Positions 6,146 to 7,293 of a stretch of 7,293 bases of DNA are shown here, piece after piece (position 1 is the first letter of the stretch; every line of letters starts with the position of its first letter). The notes below the pieces were generated by a model. It saw only the letters and a list, made by a program, of their open reading frames with translations, made no database searches and was not told where the DNA came from. Origin of the DNA: Pseudomonadota bacterium (GTDB lineage Bacteria > Pseudomonadota > Alphaproteobacteria > Acetobacterales > Acetobacteraceae); contig JAKBCD010000079.1 in NCBI GenBank assembly GCA_021808205.1, positions 1 through 7,293 on the forward strand, given 5' to 3'. Both the position numbers and the translations under genes were made by a program.

Positions 6146-6660
6146 CGCGCCCGCCCGCCCGCACCCCGGCAAACCGGGGCGCCAAACCCGCCTCCCCCCG
6201 CAAACGCGCGACCAAGCCGGCCGCCGAAGCCGTCGCCGCCATGCCCGGCACGCCGCGCAAGAAAGCCGCCATCGCGGGGCCAAAGAAACGCGCCACCCCC
6301 AAGCCGCCGCCGGAATTTCTGGACCGGTTGCAGGCCGTGATTGTCGCCACGCTGGAAGATGACAAGGCCGAGGAGATCGTGACGCTGGACTTGGCCGGGC
6401 GTGCAAGCTTCGCGGACCGCATGATCATCGCCACCGGCCTGGCGGACCGCCAGATTGCTGCCATGGCCACGCATCTTCACGAAAAACTGCATGAGGCCGG
6501 GTTCAAAAAGCCGCTCACCGAAGGTGCCACCGGTACTGATTGGGTGCTGATCGACGCCGGCGATATCATCGTGCATCTGTTCAAGCCGGAGGCGCGCGCG
6601 CTCTACGGGCTTGAGAAAATGTGGAGTGCGGAGCTGGACGAGGCGGAAACCGAGGCTTGA
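6142..6660 (+). CDS. rsfS: ribosomal silencing factor RsfS (Iojap family)
   Basis: RsfS binds ribosomal protein uL14 on the 50S subunit and blocks joining with the 30S, lowering translation during starvation. The conserved domain spans about 57-163 counted from the chosen start: LEDDKAEEIVTLDL, SFADRMIIATGLADRQIAAM, then GTDWVLIDAGDIIVHLF and PEARALYGLEKMW. Before it is an Ala/Pro/Lys/Arg-rich basic extension, which I recall in RsfS of related alphaproteobacteria and which probably touches rRNA. The start is uncertain. ATA 6142 has a strong Shine-Dalgarno site (AGAAGGA, spacing 8) and an ATAA overlap with nadD, giving 172 residues. ATG 6241 gives 139 residues but no ribosome-binding site. ATG 6037 would lie deep inside nadD with a poor site. 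The domain is certain whichever start is used. The stop TGA 6658-6660 overlaps the rlmH start. Confidence 0.9.
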   Translation: MTRPPARTPANRGAKPASPRKRATKPAAEAVAAMPGTPRKKAAIAGPKKRATPKPPPEFLDRLQAVIVATLEDDKAEEIVTLDLAGRASFADRMIIATGLADRQIAAMATHLHEKLHEAGFKKPLTEGATGTDWVLIDAGDIIVHLFKPEARALYGLEKMWSAELDEAETEA

Positions 6661-7115
6661 GGCTGCTGGCCATCGGCAAGGCGCCCAGCCGGGCGCCCGA
6701 GATGGAGATTTTCGCCCGCTACGCCAGGCGCATCCGCCCTGCCCTGACCCTCGTGGAGTTCGCCGACGGCCAGGGCAACCCCGCCGAGATCAAGCGCCGT
6801 GAAGGCGAAGCCATCCTCAACGCGCTGAAGCCGGACGAATTGCTGATAGCGCTCGACATGGATGGTGCAGCGCCGACTTCGCCAGCGCTGGCGAAGCTGT
6901 TAGCCGGGTGGCAGGAGAGGTCCAGAAGTCTTGCCTTCGTGATCGGTGGCGCCGAGGGGCTGGACGCCCCTGTACTGGCCCGTGCCGGGGCAAAACTCTC
7001 GCTGGGCACACTCACCTGGCCGCATATGCTGGTGCGCCCGATGCTGGCAGAACAAATCTACCGGGCGCAATCCATTCTTGCGGGTCACCCCTATCATCGG
7101 GCAGGTCGGCCCTGA
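6657..7115 (+). CDS. rlmH: 23S rRNA (pseudouridine-1915 N3)-methyltransferase
   Basis: RlmH is a SPOUT-class enzyme that methylates pseudouridine 1915 in helix 69 of 23S rRNA, using SAM and acting on the assembled 70S ribosome. The 152 residues (E. coli RlmH has 155) begin RLLAIGKAPSR and include AEIKRREGEAIL, ELLIALDMDG, the SAM-binding knot motif LAFVIGGAEGL (92-102), LSLGTLTWPHMLVRPMLAEQ (114-133) and the C-terminal GHPYHRAG. TTG 6657 is chosen because it makes the protein start exactly at the family's usual N-terminus and gives a TTGA overlap with the rsfS stop. An in-frame ATG at 6621 would add twelve Gly/Arg-rich residues unlike the family. No strong Shine-Dalgarno site is seen at a good distance (AGGCGGA at 6641-6647 is the best), so translation is probably coupled to rsfS. 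Confidence 0.93.
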   Translation: MRLLAIGKAPSRAPEMEIFARYARRIRPALTLVEFADGQGNPAEIKRREGEAILNALKPDELLIALDMDGAAPTSPALAKLLAGWQERSRSLAFVIGGAEGLDAPVLARAGAKLSLGTLTWPHMLVRPMLAEQIYRAQSILAGHPYHRAGRP

Positions 7116-7176
7116 CGCACGCGGCATGGCCAAAGCATCCCGCTGCGCCTAAATATCCCTGCAGACACGTTGCTTG

Positions 7177-7181
7177 AAGGA
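7177..7181 (+). promoter_or_regulatory. ribosome-binding site of gpmI, in a 71-base spacer
   Basis: AAGGA, 5 bases before ATG 7187, is a near-ideal Shine-Dalgarno site and fixes the gpmI start. The rest of the spacer after rlmH (7116-7176) shows no hairpin followed by T residues, so transcription probably reads through from the upstream operon. I see no convincing separate promoter in it. Confidence 0.7.
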
Positions 7182-7186
7182 CCAAG

Positions 7187-7293
7187 ATGCCCCTGAAACC
7201 CGTGATGCTGGTGATCCTCGACGGTTTCGGCTGGAGCGAGTCGAGAGCAGATAACGCCGTAGCACTGGCCAACAAACCAAATTTCGACAGGCT
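7187..7293 (+). CDS. gpmI: 2,3-bisphosphoglycerate-independent phosphoglycerate mutase, N-terminal end
   Basis: Only the first 35 codons are in the window. The translation opens [18 protein letters not shown], and after the gap residues reads [14 protein letters not shown]. This is the N-terminal signature of cofactor-independent phosphoglycerate mutase of the alkaline phosphatase superfamily, which interconverts 3- and 2-phosphoglycerate in glycolysis and gluconeogenesis. Asp12 in ILDGFG is a metal ligand in the family; the catalytic serine lies beyond the window edge. A full protein would be about 500 residues. Placement after rlmH is common in alphaproteobacteria as I recall. Archaeal-type ApgM is a less likely alternative, given the NAVALA..PNFDRL context. 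Confidence 0.92.
   Translation, partial: MPLKPVMLVILDGFGWSESRADNAVALANKPNFDR

Noticed and set aside
5890..6576. Minus-strand open frames of 182-228 codons opposite nadD and rsfS
   Set aside because: These are high-GC shadow frames; the plus strand carries clear NadD and RsfS motifs there.
6621..6656. ATG 6621 as the start of rlmH
   Set aside because: It would add a Gly/Arg-rich stretch not seen in RlmH; TTG 6657 gives the family's usual N-terminus and length.

Overview
The window looks like a chromosomal segment of an alphaproteobacterium, most likely of the Acetobacteraceae (Acidiphilium/Acidocella-like). The reasons are the moderately high GC content, the run proA-nadD-rsfS-rlmH-gpmI, the Ala/Pro/Lys-rich N-terminal extension on RsfS, and a glycine-rich Hint-domain protein of a kind common in that family. 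The taxonomic call is inference from remembered families; no search was run.

Layout. (1) Positions 2-142 hold the last 46 codons of a DUF1345 membrane protein (+). (2) Positions 138-317 form a compound palindromic, gene-free element with nested inverted repeats. (3) Positions 358-1524 (-) encode a 388-residue glycine-rich protein with a C-terminal Hint domain. (4) An AT-rich divergent spacer, 1525-1740, leads to a broken TPR-sulfotransferase gene at 1741-2474 (+). Its two ends are in different frames and the PAPS-binding P-loop region between them is gone. (5) On the minus strand, 4226-2461, a GNAT-Nudix fusion gene is coupled by an ATGA overlap to a stand-alone CinA-N/molybdopterin-binding-like gene. 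(6) Divergent from these, on the plus strand from 4278 to the right edge, lies proA-nadD-rsfS-rlmH, followed after 71 bases by the start of gpmI.

The plus-strand cluster is a tight housekeeping operon covering proline synthesis (ProA), NAD synthesis (NadD), ribosome dormancy (RsfS), 23S rRNA methylation (RlmH) and glycolysis (GpmI). Its most unusual property is the junctions. proA/nadD, nadD/rsfS and rsfS/rlmH each appear to be joined by a four-base stop/start overlap in which the start codon is not AUG or GUG: CTGA, ATAA and TTGA. nadD has no ATG, GTG or TTG at all in its frame upstream of its nucleotide-binding motif.

I see no tRNA, rRNA, CRISPR array, transposase or phage gene, and no obviously new multi-gene defence or metabolic system. 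The points most worth a second look are the non-AUG overlap junctions, the palindromic element, the deleted sulfotransferase and the glycine-rich Hint protein.
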